Virus record (IMG/VR): IMGVR_UViG_3300021182_000107
Coordinates: 1-36,644 of that record
DNA length: 36,644 nucleotides
Origin: a virus
Direction: 5' to 3' (one strand)
In this document: in pieces, positions 20,891 to 29,566 of the stretch
How the letters are laid out: each line of letters begins with the position of its first letter
Numbering within the stretch: position 1 is the first letter of the stretch
Translations under genes and position numbers: made by a program
The notes under the pieces: model-generated
The model's database searches: none
What the model was told of the DNA's origin: nothing
Seen by the model: only the letters and a program-made list of their open reading frames with translations

Positions 20891-21790
20891 ATGTTGATCA
20901 ATACGAAAACCCTCTTGGATACGACCACGGCCTACACGACCGTGTTCAACGGTGCCTTCAGTGGCTACACGCCGACTTCCGGCGCGATCGCGATGACGGT
21001 GCCCTCCGGAACCCGATCCAACGACTATCGGTGGCTCGGCAAGATCAAGGGCATGCGGGAATGGCTCGGTGATCGCGAAATCACCAATCTGGAGCAGTCC
21101 GGCTATGTGATCGAAAACAAACACTTCGAAAATACCGTCGAAGTGGATGCGGACGATTTTAAGGACGATCAGATCGGCATCTACACGCCGATGATTGCCG
21201 ACCTCGGCCAGACGGCGGCCGAGCATCCCGATCAGCTTGTCTACGGGCTCTTGAAGAAGGGTATCGTCGACAAGTGCTACGACGGGCAGCCGATGTTCTC
21301 GACGACCCATCCGGTCAGTGGCGCCGACGGAAAAATGAAGAACGTCTCCAACTATCAGGCCGGCGGCGGCGAAGCTTGGTTCCTGATGGTGACCAATCGC
21401 GTGATCAAGCCGATCATCTACCAGGATCGCGAAGCGACGAAGTTTGTCGCACTCGACAATCCGACGGACCAAAACGTCTTCATGAAGCGCAAGTTCTACT
21501 ACGGCGTCGATGGTCGCCGTAACGTCGGCTTTGGTTTGTGGCAGCTCGCGTTCTGTTCCAAGGCCGACCTTACCGCCGACAACTATAAGGCCGCACGCGC
21601 CGCCATCATGGCGTTTACCGGGAACGGCGGTCGCCCGCTCAATCTCGTGCCCAATCTGCTCGTTGTGGGTGGCGGAAATGAAGGCGCCGCCCGGCAGATC
21701 GTCAAGAACCAGTCGAACGCCGCCGGCGCGACGAATGAATGGGTTGGCACTGCCGATCTGCATCTGTCGCCCCTGCTGACGGGAGTTTGA
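20891..21790 (+). CDS. T: Major capsid protein (Mu gpT type)
   Basis: This 299-residue protein matches the Mu gpT major head family (HK97-like fold): MLINTKTLLDTTTAYTTVFN at the N-terminus, YRWLGKIKGMREWLGDREI, the ENKHFENTVEVDADDFKDDQ E-loop-type segment, and QPMFSTTHP. Length agrees with the family. GGAG at 20877-20880 serves ATG 20891. The long frame upstream of this ATG is shadow of the cement gene. A strongly folded intergenic region follows, possibly limiting readthrough or protecting the abundant capsid mRNA end. Confidence 0.95.
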   Translation: MLINTKTLLDTTTAYTTVFNGAFSGYTPTSGAIAMTVPSGTRSNDYRWLGKIKGMREWLGDREITNLEQSGYVIENKHFENTVEVDADDFKDDQIGIYTPMIADLGQTAAEHPDQLVYGLLKKGIVDKCYDGQPMFSTTHPVSGADGKMKNVSNYQAGGGEAWFLMVTNRVIKPIIYQDREATKFVALDNPTDQNVFMKRKFYYGVDGRRNVGFGLWQLAFCSKADLTADNYKAARAAIMAFTGNGGRPLNLVPNLLVVGGGNEGAARQIVKNQSNAAGATNEWVGTADLHLSPLLTGV

Positions 21791-21816
21791 ACGGAATACC
21801 CCCGAGAGCAAATGGG

Positions 21817-21909
21817 GCGTCACCGTCAGTCCGCGGTGCAACGCAGAGGCAAAAGCCCAGCGCCCAATGCAGTGAAAGGGGACGGTGATCGGACTGGATC
21901 GCCGTCCCC
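21817..21909 (+). ncRNA. Two hairpins with complementary loops after the capsid gene
   Basis: Hairpin 1 pairs GCGT-CACCG (21817-21825) with CGGTG-ca-ACGC (21834-21844) around TCAGTCCG. Hairpin 2 pairs 21878-21890 with 21897-21909: GGGGACGG, a T-G wobble and GATC give 13 continuous pairs around the loop GGACTG. The loop of hairpin 1 contains CAGTCC, the exact complement of the GGACTG loop of hairpin 2, so a six-base kissing interaction is possible. Only three T follow hairpin 2, so it is a poor intrinsic terminator. The 146-base gap 21791-21936 contains no gene. Confidence 0.5.
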
Positions 21910-21936
21910 GCTTTGATCGAGAGAGCTGGTATACTG

Positions 21937-22359
21937 ATGGCCTACGCCACCAAGCAAGACATGATCGACCGGTTTAGCCTCGACGAGGTGATTGCGATTA
22001 CCGATCGGGCGATGCCGCCGGCGGGCGTGGTGGATGAAGCTGTACTGGCTAAGGCGTTGGAGAACGCGACGGCCGAGGTCAACTCCGAAGCCAGGCTGAC
22101 GGGCACCATCACCCAGACCGAGCAGCTCGCTAATCTGACATGCGATATTGCGCGGTATCGGCTGACCGATCCGTGCCCGATGGATGGCAAGGTGCGCAAG
22201 GATTACGAGGGCGCCATCACCTTTCTGCGGCGCGTTGCCGAGGGCAAGTCGATCCTGATCGGCCAGGACGCCGCCGCGCCGGCGGCCACCGGCAACGATG
22301 CGCCGGTGATTGTGGCGCCGCCGCGCATCTTCACCCGCGACAGTCTGAAGGTTTTATGA
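21937..22359 (+). CDS. Head-tail connector protein (Mu gp36, DUF1320)
   Basis: This 140-residue protein fits DUF1320: YATKQDMIDRFSLDEVIAIT, the central ALENATAEVNSEAR, then LTCDIARYRLTDP and KDYEGAITFLRRVAEGK. Such proteins form the adaptor ring below the portal. ATG 21937 has a weak GAGAG site, and a TTG 24 bases upstream is an alternative start. The Ala/Pro-rich tail is flexible. It follows the capsid across the structured gap and overlaps the next gene by ATGA. Confidence 0.9.
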   Translation: MAYATKQDMIDRFSLDEVIAITDRAMPPAGVVDEAVLAKALENATAEVNSEARLTGTITQTEQLANLTCDIARYRLTDPCPMDGKVRKDYEGAITFLRRVAEGKSILIGQDAAAPAATGNDAPVIVAPPRIFTRDSLKVL

Positions 22360-22964
22360 TGACCGGCGCAGTGGTCGAACTCTCGTGGGACGATACGGTG
22401 CTTCGCGAAGCGGCGGCCCGGCTTCGCATCTTTGGCGAGCGCCAGTCGGATGCGATGTGGGACGCGGTCGGTCATTCTCTGGCAAGCTATGCGCAAGGTC
22501 GTTTCGACAGCCAGACGGACCCTGCCGGCGCGGCGTGGAAGCCGTCGCAGCGCGCCTTAGCGACCGGCGGTCAGACCCTCTATGAACATGGCTTCCTGTT
22601 TGCGAGCCAAACCTACAACGTCCTTCCCGGCGGCGGCGTCGAGCAAGGTTCAAACCGCCCTTATGCCGTGATCCTTCAAGACGGCGGAGACATCACGATC
22701 CACGCGCGGTCGCAGCAAATCTATCGCGACAAAGACAAGGTCCAGCGCGCCGCTAACACGCCATTCGGAAATGTCATCGACCTCTCGCTCTACCGCTTCG
22801 TGAAAAAGTCGAAGGCGACCTATGCGAGCTGGGTCGAGATGCCCGAGTACAAAATCCATATCGACGCGCGTCCTTATCTCGGCATGAGCGACGACAACGC
22901 CAAAGACATAACCGGCATCGCCTCAAGGCATGAACAAGCCGCTCTCTTGGGGACGCGGCCATGA
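22356..22964 (+). CDS. G: Virion morphogenesis protein (Mu gpG-like)
   Basis: The product (202 residues) resembles the gpG/phage virion morphogenesis family: AVGHSLASYAQGRFDSQTDP followed by AAWKPSQRALATGGQTLYEH, the typical D-P-x-G-x-x-W-x-P-L pattern of the family. In Mu the gene G lies next to F, but here it is downstream of the capsid, as in D3112/B3-type phages. It likely acts in head completion or tail joining. Two adjacent ATG codons at 22356 and 22359 are possible starts. Confidence 0.8.
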   Translation: MMTGAVVELSWDDTVLREAAARLRIFGERQSDAMWDAVGHSLASYAQGRFDSQTDPAGAAWKPSQRALATGGQTLYEHGFLFASQTYNVLPGGGVEQGSNRPYAVILQDGGDITIHARSQQIYRDKDKVQRAANTPFGNVIDLSLYRFVKKSKATYASWVEMPEYKIHIDARPYLGMSDDNAKDITGIASRHEQAALLGTRP

Positions 22965-23392
22965 TGCGGGTCAAACACGTCATCGACCGCCTGAGTGACG
23001 AACTGGTCCCCGAAACGTTTGTGCTGGTCAGCGGCCTTGGCGACATGCCTGCCGATCCCGACGCAATCAAGTGGAACCGCAAGGCGTTCGTGATGCCGCA
23101 GGCCGATATCGTTGGGCCGAACAACGCCGGCACCGGCCTGGTCTCACAGCTCGCCATGCGCGTCGTGAAGGTCGCCATGGGCTTCACGCGGCAAACGGTA
23201 CGTTCTACCGGCGACCTCGACAGCATCGAAGACGTGGTCGAGTTGGTGAAGAAAAAAATGATCGGGTGGGTTCCGCCCGGCGAAAATTCGCCAGTGATCT
23301 ACATCACCGGCGGCGTCGCCGAGCAATATCTCGACAGAGGACTTCTCATTTGGGGCTGCACATTCGGCTGTCCCTATTTCCTGGAGGCATAG
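22961..23392 (+). CDS. Tail terminator-like protein (Mu gp37, DUF1834)
   Basis: This 143-residue protein follows the gpG-like gene with an ATGA overlap. It begins VKHVIDRLSDELVPETF and contains TRQTVRSTGDLDSIEDVVEL and a C-terminal VAEQYLDRGLLIWGCTFGCP. Order and length fit the DUF1834/gp37 tail completion proteins, which are functionally similar to the lambda U terminator that caps the tail tube. The family call rests mainly on position and pattern. Confidence 0.72.
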   Translation: MMRVKHVIDRLSDELVPETFVLVSGLGDMPADPDAIKWNRKAFVMPQADIVGPNNAGTGLVSQLAMRVVKVAMGFTRQTVRSTGDLDSIEDVVELVKKKMIGWVPPGENSPVIYITGGVAEQYLDRGLLIWGCTFGCPYFLEA

Positions 23393-23635
23393 GTGCAATC
23401 CAAACAGACTTACGACGACACGGCCGCCATCGCATCGGCAAAAGCCAGTGCGCTGTTCAAGGCGATCGGCGAACTGCCGCCCGCGCAAGCCGCGATTGTC
23501 TACGCCCAGACGCAAGCCGAGCGCGAAAGGATCATGGCGCTCGAAGGCGCTGCGCGCGACGCGGCGATCGCCGAGCTGGCGAAGCCCAAATCCGAAATCA
23601 CCGCGCCGGCTTCGGCGCAGAAGGGAACCAAGTAG
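23393..23635 (+). CDS. Small helical protein before the tail tube (80 aa)
   Basis: GTG at 23393 directly follows the previous stop and has TGGAGG upstream. The product is almost purely helical and Ala/Glu/Gln-rich (AQAAIVYAQTQAERERIMAL), with a flexible Lys-rich end. No motif is recognised. In siphoviral transposable phages a small gene often lies in this place; its role is unknown. Confidence 0.72.
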   Translation: MQSKQTYDDTAAIASAKASALFKAIGELPPAQAAIVYAQTQAERERIMALEGAARDAAIAELAKPKSEITAPASAQKGTK

Positions 23636-24571
23636 ATGCTGCTCGCAAACCAGATGACATTGCAGGCCGGGCTTGAAGTGACGCCCGGGACAGATCCCGT
23701 CCTGACAGGAACGGCCGGGTTTTTGGCCTATGACGTGACCATCAATCCCGCCGCCGGCACCTTTGCCGACGAGCGGCGTGCAAGCGCCGACTGGGGCGCG
23801 GACCTCAACGAGCCGAACGAAGTCTACCAGACGCTGAGCTTCAAGACCCCCTACGTCGGCTCCGGAGCAGCCGGAACGTCACCGTTCTTCGGCTGCATGA
23901 TGCAGGCGTGTGGCCTACTCGAAACGCTCACGGCGACGACCAAGGCCGAGTACACGACCCAGAACTGGGTGGAAACCCTTAAGGCGTGTTCGATCTATTT
24001 CGACTGGAGCGGCGTCATGTTCAAGCTGCCGATGTCGCGCGGAACGCTCAGCCTCGATATGGCTGCAAACGCCAAGCCGATGCTGCAATGGTCGATGACC
24101 GGACTGGCCTCGCCAGCAACCGACACGCCGTTCCCGGATGTCAAGGCCACAGTCGACGCATTGCTCCGCGGCCTGCCGATGAACAAGGCCAACACCACCA
24201 TCACGATCCACGGGGTCACGCCGCCGGTGGAAAGTCTCCAGATCGATTTGGGCAACGTCGTAGTCTATCGCAACCGGCCGAACGCGGAACTGGTGGCCAT
24301 CACCGATCGTGTCTGCACGGGCAGTATCCAGTTTGCCAAGCAGGCGGTCGCCACGTTCGATCCGCTCGCCCGCTACAAGGCCAAAACCACGGGCGCACTT
24401 GCCGTGGTGCACGGCACTGTCGCGGGTAACATCGTCAAAGTCGATGCGCCGCTCGTCCAGTTCGGCCAGCCGACGCTGGTCAACACCAACGGCGTGTTAT
24501 GCGACAGCATTCCGCTGCGCTTCATTCGCGCCACTGCTGGCAACGGCGAACTCAAATTTACGGTGCAGTGA
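23636..24571 (+). CDS. Major tail tube protein
   Basis: The 311-residue product lies directly before the frameshifted chaperone pair, the fixed position of the tail tube gene in long-tailed phages. The sequence is beta-rich: QAGLEVTPGTDPVLTGTAGF at the start, GTLSLDMAANAKPMLQWSMTG in the middle, and two repeated beta modules. Both features fit siphoviral tube proteins of D3112/B3-like phages. There is no sheath gene, hence a non-contractile tail. ATG 23636 adjoins the preceding TAG. Confidence 0.82.
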   Translation: MLLANQMTLQAGLEVTPGTDPVLTGTAGFLAYDVTINPAAGTFADERRASADWGADLNEPNEVYQTLSFKTPYVGSGAAGTSPFFGCMMQACGLLETLTATTKAEYTTQNWVETLKACSIYFDWSGVMFKLPMSRGTLSLDMAANAKPMLQWSMTGLASPATDTPFPDVKATVDALLRGLPMNKANTTITIHGVTPPVESLQIDLGNVVVYRNRPNAELVAITDRVCTGSIQFAKQAVATFDPLARYKAKTTGALAVVHGTVAGNIVKVDAPLVQFGQPTLVNTNGVLCDSIPLRFIRATAGNGELKFTVQ

Positions 24572-24572
24572 C

Positions 24573-24962
24573 ATGGCGGACAAGAAATCCTTCGTCTTCG
24601 AAGCCGATAAGCCGGGCCGCACCATCCTATGGCCATGCCCTATCCTGGTTCCGGTCGACAATGGCGTTGACGAACGCATGATGACGGCGCGCTTTAGCCT
24701 CGATCACGTCAACGAGGACGAACACTCCAAGCTGTGGGCCGAGGCAGCGACAAAGCCGGACAGTGACAGATACCTCCTGGAACAAGTCCTGAAGGGCTTC
24801 GACGGCCAACTCGATGAAACCGGCGCCGCTGTTGCCGACGACGTGGCGATCAAGCTGGCGCTCTCCAAGCGCTACATCAAGTCCGGCCTGATCAATGGCT
24901 ATCTGATGATGCGGGTCGGGTACCTGCCAAAAAACTTCGTGACGCCGTCCACTTCCTCTTAG
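24573..24962 (+). CDS. Tail assembly chaperone, short form (lambda gpG analogue)
   Basis: This 129-residue protein is acidic and helical (DEHSKLWAEAATKPDSDRYL then KGFDGQLDET). It lies between tail tube and tape measure, where all lambda-like phages have a chaperone made in two forms. The zero frame ends at 24962, just after an A_AAA_AAC slippery site at 24929-24935. The short form would bind tape measure and tube protein during tail building. The ATG at 24573 follows the previous stop by one base. Confidence 0.85.
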   Translation: MADKKSFVFEADKPGRTILWPCPILVPVDNGVDERMMTARFSLDHVNEDEHSKLWAEAATKPDSDRYLLEQVLKGFDGQLDETGAAVADDVAIKLALSKRYIKSGLINGYLMMRVGYLPKNFVTPSTSS

Positions 24963-25351
24963 GGAGCGAGGGCGGCGGCCAGGGCCTCGATGTCGACGCA
25001 GCGCGTCGTGAGTGGCGGGAAAAGGGCGTACCGGAGGCGCAGATCGAGGCGGCGCTTTCGGCTCTCAGTGAGAAGAAAGATGACGCTGGTGAGTTTCCGA
25101 TCGAACCCGAGAACGTCGACACCGTGCGGCTCTACCTCGGCTTGGAAACACAGTGGCGGATCGAAACCCTGGTGGTGGGACGGCAGCTTCTCACGCGGCG
25201 CCACGGGATCGAATACAGCGCCGTGCCGACGGTGGCGCGGGGCCTGCGTATCCGGCTCACAGAGGCAGTCTGGAGCGGCCTGCAGCTCATGGAACGCGAG
25301 ACGCTCTCGATCTACGCCCGCCGCGAAATCGAGGCGTTGCAGCGGCCTTAA
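24573..25351 (+). CDS. Tail assembly chaperone, -1 frameshift fusion (lambda gpGT analogue)
   Basis: A -1 slip at A_AAA_AAC (24929-24935) carries 121 zero-frame residues into the -1 frame, which reads LRDAVHFLLGSEGG, continues with WREKGVPEAQIEAALSALS and TVRLYLGLETQWRIETLVVG and stops at 25351. The fusion is about 259 residues. The -1 frame has no good start of its own at the join (a possible GTG at 25124 is far inside), strong GC-ending codons and natural sequence right up to the slip site. This is the lambda G/GT arrangement, in which a small fraction of ribosomes make the extended form. Confidence 0.85.
24929..24935 (+). other. Programmed -1 frameshift site A_AAA_AAC
   Basis: Zero-frame codons CCA AAA AAC form a canonical A_AAA_AAC heptamer. 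Reading resumes in the -1 frame at CTT 24935. A GGGTCGGG stretch lies about 10 bases upstream, at the distance where Shine-Dalgarno-like sequences stimulate -1 slippage in bacteria. The zero frame stops 27 bases downstream at 24962. Confidence 0.85.
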
Positions 25352-25378
25352 ACGGTCTCTGAAAGGGGTTTTTGCACT

Positions 25379-28297
25379 ATGAGCGCGGGCGGCGGCCAAC
25401 TGACGGCAAGATTGGTCCTGACGGGCGATGCCACCGGCGTCGTCGGGGCAGCCGAAGAGACCGTCGCCGCGCTCGATCAGGTCAAGGCCAAGGCCACTGA
25501 GACCGGCGCCGCGGTGGCGGGAACGACCGCCGAATTCGACGCCGCCGCAATTGCTCTCAAGGGTCAGACCGATGCCACGACCAAAGCCACGGCGGCTATC
25601 ACGGCCGGCGGCGCGGCGCGTGCCAGCGAAGTGGCCCGGCTGAAAGAACAGGGTGCGGCGGCCGAAAGCACGATTGCCAAGGTGCAGGCGCTGTCCAAGG
25701 CCCATGGTGAATATAACGCCACCATCGCTTCGGCGCGCGCCCTGGTGGCGGCCAACGCCATGAGCCAGGCCCAATATACCGAAGTGGCGTCGGCAGCGTC
25801 GACGAAGCTTGCAGCCGATCTGGCAGCTGTGCGGGTGGAAGCCGAAGCCGCAGGCATGGCAACAAATAGACTGGGAAAGGACCTCAACGAACTAGGCCAC
25901 GTCGCCGGCGTTCCGCGCGAAATGCGCACGCGGGTGAGAGCCGCCATGTCCGCCATTCCCGAAGTTATTGCAGCATATCCAGTTGCTATCGCCGCAGCAG
26001 CGGCCGTTGCGGCTGTAGGCGTGCTGGTTGCTGCCGAGCAAAGTTACGAGGCGTCGATCGGCCGACTAAATGTGACGTTGCAGGCACATGGACTGGCGCT
26101 GGCGCAGACCAATGAAAAATACCTTGCGTTGGCCGGCGATGTCGCCAAGTCCGCGAATGTATCGACCATAAGCGCGCGCGAAATGGAAGGATCGTTCGCC
26201 GATGCTCATATTGATCCCGCGCTTTGGTCCAAAGTCGCAGCAATGTCGCGCGACTATGCGGCGGTACTCGGGACGGACGTTCCGCAAGCCGCCGCCAAGG
26301 CTGCCGATAACCTACAAAAGCCCTACGATTTTGCCGTGCAGCTGACCGAACAATATGGCGTGTTCGATCAGGCAACATTGAAGAATATCCACGATCTTGA
26401 CCAATCCGGTCAGATCATGGCGGCACAGAGTATCATCGTTGATCACTTCGGACTGGGGATCAAGGGTGCCGCCGATCAGACGAGTAGATGGGCGATTATG
26501 TGGGACAACGTCGCGCGCTCGGCGAGCAATGCGTGGGACGATCTTGGATGGATGCTCAATCCGGGCAAGGCCTCCGGTCTAGCCGGTCTCAAGCAGGAAC
26601 TTGAAGACGCCAAAAACGGGATTGGGCAGCTTCACCTCGCCGGCGGCTTTAACATGTTCTCTTGGGCGCCCCGTCCACAAGCCGAGATCCAGGCCGATAT
26701 CGACCGCGCCAGCAAACCAGAGATCGAGGCGATAAACAGAGAAGCTAAAGAAGTGAGCGACATGGTCAATGGCATGGGGCTCAACACCTATGACCAAAAG
26801 CTTCGCGACCTTGCGCAACGACGCCAACGCGTAGTGAATGATTACGCCAAGGGCATTAAAGTAACCGGTGACGACGGCAAGGCATTGACACAAGGCCAGG
26901 CGCTGTCGCGGGTCGATATTGAGATTACCAAGACCAAGAAGGAACGCGCTGAAGCCGAACGTAATCTGAACCAGGTCGAAAAAGATCACTACGAGCGCGT
27001 CCAGGAGCTGCTCAAGAGTGCGCCGCAGCTTATTGCGCAAAGCGATCTCGATGCCAAAACGTCGGAAGGGCGCGCTCGGGCCTATCGCGAGGGGAGTTCG
27101 GCTCTACAAACTTTCAACGACGAACAGGAAGTCGCCAAAGCGACATTGCCTTACGTCACGGCACTGACATGGGCCCAAGGCACTGCCCACGAAAAACTTG
27201 CTGCCACCATTGCGCGGGTCACCGAGGAAAAAAGGCGCCAACTCGCCGCCGATCACGCCCTCGCTGCGATGCAGGACATCGACCAGCAGGTTGGTTCGAC
27301 CAGCGGATATATGTCCAATGCGTTGGCCGATGCGAAGTTGGCGCAAAACAAGAAAAACATCGATGACTGGTACGCTGAGAGAAAGAAAGTTCTCACTGCT
27401 GCGTCCGCTGATAGCGACGAATTTACCAAGCTTGAACAACTACGCGCGAAAAAGATCGCGGACCTATACGACGAAGACTTGCGCAACCGGAAGGACTGGG
27501 CGTCAGGTGTCGAACGCGCCAACAAGGACCTTCTACGATCGCAAGAGGATTGGGCATCGCGAAGCGAAGGCTTCATGCACGGCTGGGCGCAAACAGGTGA
27601 AGATGCGTTCGCCAACTTCGCAAAGACGGGCAAGCTCAACATCGGAAGCCTGACTGATTTTGTCGTCGATCAGTTTGCCCGGATGGTTTACCAAAAATAC
27701 ATCGCCGAAACGATGAACTCGGTCGGCGGCGGCGTTCTCGATCTTTTTGGCAGCGTGCTTAACACTTCAGGCGGAGATAGCGGCGGATCATCGTCCAATT
27801 TCTGGAGCGATTGGTCGAGTTCCGTGGCCTCGGGACTTTTCCACAGCGGTGGTGAGGCCGGATCACCGCTATTCTCTCGGCAAGTTCCTGCTAGCGCTTT
27901 CAACAATGCGCGCGTCTTGCACGGCGGCGGTTTTGCCAGCGACGAAGTTCCCGCCGTCCTGAGGAAGAAAGAACGCGTTTTAACCGAAGATCAACAGATC
28001 AAATCGGGTCAGATGATTGACCGCTGGGAAGCTGCGCTGAACCGTCCCGCAGTATTGCAGCTTCCGGCCGGCGCCGCCGGCGCGATGGGGGCACAGCCGC
28101 CAAAAGTAGAAGTTCACAACCACGGCGAGCCGCTGCAAGTCGCAAGTCAGAGCTACGACGCGTCGTCCAACACAATGCGGCTCGATCTTCGCAAGGAACT
28201 GCCGAAGGCGGTCGCGGCAACCGTTCGCGGCGGCGATGCCGACAGCGCAATGGGCGCGCGCTTTGGCCTATCGCCAACCGTGATCCGGAGGTCATGA
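25379..28297 (+). CDS. H: Tail tape measure protein
   Basis: This 972-residue protein is the longest after the tip protein and directly follows the chaperones. The first 170 residues are Ala-rich coiled coil (TEFDAAAIALKGQTDATTKA), followed by a hydrophobic stretch near 195-225 (AAYPVAIAAAAAVAAVGVLV) expected to insert in the host membrane. The region RLNVTLQAHGLALAQTNEKY onward recalls the lambda/TP901 tape measure family, and the C-terminal WASRSEGFMHGWAQTGEDAF resembles the lambda H tail. At roughly 1.5 angstrom per residue, a tail near 145 nm would be expected. An AAAGGGG site stands before ATG 25379. Confidence 0.93.
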   Translation: MSAGGGQLTARLVLTGDATGVVGAAEETVAALDQVKAKATETGAAVAGTTAEFDAAAIALKGQTDATTKATAAITAGGAARASEVARLKEQGAAAESTIAKVQALSKAHGEYNATIASARALVAANAMSQAQYTEVASAASTKLAADLAAVRVEAEAAGMATNRLGKDLNELGHVAGVPREMRTRVRAAMSAIPEVIAAYPVAIAAAAAVAAVGVLVAAEQSYEASIGRLNVTLQAHGLALAQTNEKYLALAGDVAKSANVSTISAREMEGSFADAHIDPALWSKVAAMSRDYAAVLGTDVPQAAAKAADNLQKPYDFAVQLTEQYGVFDQATLKNIHDLDQSGQIMAAQSIIVDHFGLGIKGAADQTSRWAIMWDNVARSASNAWDDLGWMLNPGKASGLAGLKQELEDAKNGIGQLHLAGGFNMFSWAPRPQAEIQADIDRASKPEIEAINREAKEVSDMVNGMGLNTYDQKLRDLAQRRQRVVNDYAKGIKVTGDDGKALTQGQALSRVDIEITKTKKERAEAERNLNQVEKDHYERVQELLKSAPQLIAQSDLDAKTSEGRARAYREGSSALQTFNDEQEVAKATLPYVTALTWAQGTAHEKLAATIARVTEEKRRQLAADHALAAMQDIDQQVGSTSGYMSNALADAKLAQNKKNIDDWYAERKKVLTAASADSDEFTKLEQLRAKKIADLYDEDLRNRKDWASGVERANKDLLRSQEDWASRSEGFMHGWAQTGEDAFANFAKTGKLNIGSLTDFVVDQFARMVYQKYIAETMNSVGGGVLDLFGSVLNTSGGDSGGSSSNFWSDWSSSVASGLFHSGGEAGSPLFSRQVPASAFNNARVLHGGGFASDEVPAVLRKKERVLTEDQQIKSGQMIDRWEAALNRPAVLQLPAGAAGAMGAQPPKVEVHNHGEPLQVASQSYDASSNTMRLDLRKELPKAVAATVRGGDADSAMGARFGLSPTVIRRS

Positions 28298-28656
28298 TGA
28301 CGGCATGGCCTTCCAATCTCGCGAAGCCTCAGTTCAAAGGGTTTGGGCACGTCGCCGGACGCCGTGCGCGCCGCTTCGAGCCGGACGAAGGACCAGCCAA
28401 GCAGCGCACCATAACTACCGCTGCGCTCCACCGTGTCACGCTCGTCTACTTTTGTACTGTGGTCGAGAGCGCCGCAATCTTCTCGTTTTTTGCCGATCCA
28501 AATGGTGGTGCTGGCGGGGGCGCGTGGTTCACGTTTTTACAGCCCTTCACCGGCGCGACGGTCAATGCACGCTTTGTGGTGGGAAGCGAACCGAGTGAGG
28601 TCGAAGAGGCACCGCATTTCAACGTGACGGTCACCCTTGAGGTGGACGCATGGTGA
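28294..28656 (+). CDS. Minor tail protein, lambda gpM-like position (120 aa)
   Basis: The gene overlaps the tape measure by ATGA. The 120-residue product starts basic (RRARRFEPDEGPAKQR) and is then beta-rich, with TLVYFCTVVESAAIFSFFAD and WFTFLQPFTGATVNARFVVG. Position after tape measure and before the gpL-like gene matches lambda M, a distal tail component joining tube and tip. Sequence alone does not prove the family. Confidence 0.72.
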   Translation: MMTAWPSNLAKPQFKGFGHVAGRRARRFEPDEGPAKQRTITTAALHRVTLVYFCTVVESAAIFSFFADPNGGAGGGAWFTFLQPFTGATVNARFVVGSEPSEVEEAPHFNVTVTLEVDAW

Positions 28657-29123
28657 GCGAATATCTGGTGAGGGAAGCCAACAAGGACGTTAGCAGTGAT
28701 CCTCTGCTGACACTTGTGACCATCACCCATGCCACGCTGACACCGCCGTTCCGCTGCGTGTTGAACGGCGAAGCCATCACCTCGCGCGGGAATGAATACG
28801 TCGCCGCTGCCTTTGCGTTTCTGCCACCGGAACAGACCCAAGATGGCATCAAGCCGGCGCGGTTCCGGATCGAGAATATCGAGAGCAGCCTCATCGAATT
28901 GCTCAGGTCGGTTGCCGGAACCGATGACCCACCGCAAGCGACGTTTGAGTTCATTTACGCATCCGCGCCGGATCTGGTCGAGAAGGATTACCCAGGTCTC
29001 GTGTTCCACGATGCGCCGTACGACGACGTCATCGAGATTTCGCTCATATTGCCGGACTTGACGGTTGAGCCGGCGGTCCAGTTCCGGTTTTCGCGGGCAA
29101 CGCATCCGGGGCTCGTCTATTGA
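28650..29123 (+). CDS. Minor tail protein, DUF1833 / gpL-like
   Basis: This 157-residue protein has the DUF1833 pattern: LTLVTITHATLTPPFRCVLN, YVAAAFAFLPPEQTQDGIKP and ARFRIENIESSLIELLRSV. DUF1833 proteins occupy the lambda L-like distal tail position before the NlpC/P60 gene. GAGGTGG at 28640-28646 serves ATG 28650, which overlaps the previous gene by seven bases. The C-terminus ends in strand-rich QFRFSRATHPGLVY. No metal-binding Cys cluster of gpL type is seen. Confidence 0.85.
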   Translation: MVSEYLVREANKDVSSDPLLTLVTITHATLTPPFRCVLNGEAITSRGNEYVAAAFAFLPPEQTQDGIKPARFRIENIESSLIELLRSVAGTDDPPQATFEFIYASAPDLVEKDYPGLVFHDAPYDDVIEISLILPDLTVEPAVQFRFSRATHPGLVY

Positions 29124-29566
29124 TGCAAAGCCTGAAGGCCCGCTGCGCCAAATATGTTGGAGTTCCGTTTTTGGAGCGCGGCGCGACGCCCGACGGATGG
29201 GACTGCTGGGGGCTGCTGCACTACATCGGCGTGCAGGAGTTAAACAAGACGTGGCCTTCCTATGCAGAGGCCTATCGTCAACTCGAAAACTACGACGAGG
29301 ACGCGATTGCCGCCGTCACGGCGCAATTCATCGGCGAGTGGACGCGTATCGCGCGTCCGGTTGAAGGCTGTGTCGTTAGCTTCGATAAGCGCGGTGATTT
29401 TGCACTGCGCACGGGCGCAGTGCCGCAAATCTATCATGTCGGACTGGTGCTCAACGCGCACGAGATGCTGCACGTCCAGGTTAACGCCGCCGGTGGCACG
29501 GTCATCACGAGTTTTGACGGCTTCATTCATGGCCGGTTTTGTGCCGGATTTTGGGACCGAAGCTGA
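29123..29566 (+). CDS. NlpC/P60 peptidase of the tail tip (lambda gpK-like)
   Basis: This 147-residue cysteine peptidase domain has the nucleophile Cys28 in PDGWDCWGLLH and catalytic His105 in YHVGLVLN, with further His113 and His117 nearby. In lambda-like tails this protein sits at the tip and probably cuts peptidoglycan cross-links during DNA entry. Unlike lambda K it has no separate N-terminal JAB domain. ATG 29123 overlaps the previous stop by one base, and a TTG at 29120 is an alternative. It joins the J-like gene by a TGATG overlap. Confidence 0.92.
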   Translation: MQSLKARCAKYVGVPFLERGATPDGWDCWGLLHYIGVQELNKTWPSYAEAYRQLENYDEDAIAAVTAQFIGEWTRIARPVEGCVVSFDKRGDFALRTGAVPQIYHVGLVLNAHEMLHVQVNAAGGTVITSFDGFIHGRFCAGFWDRS

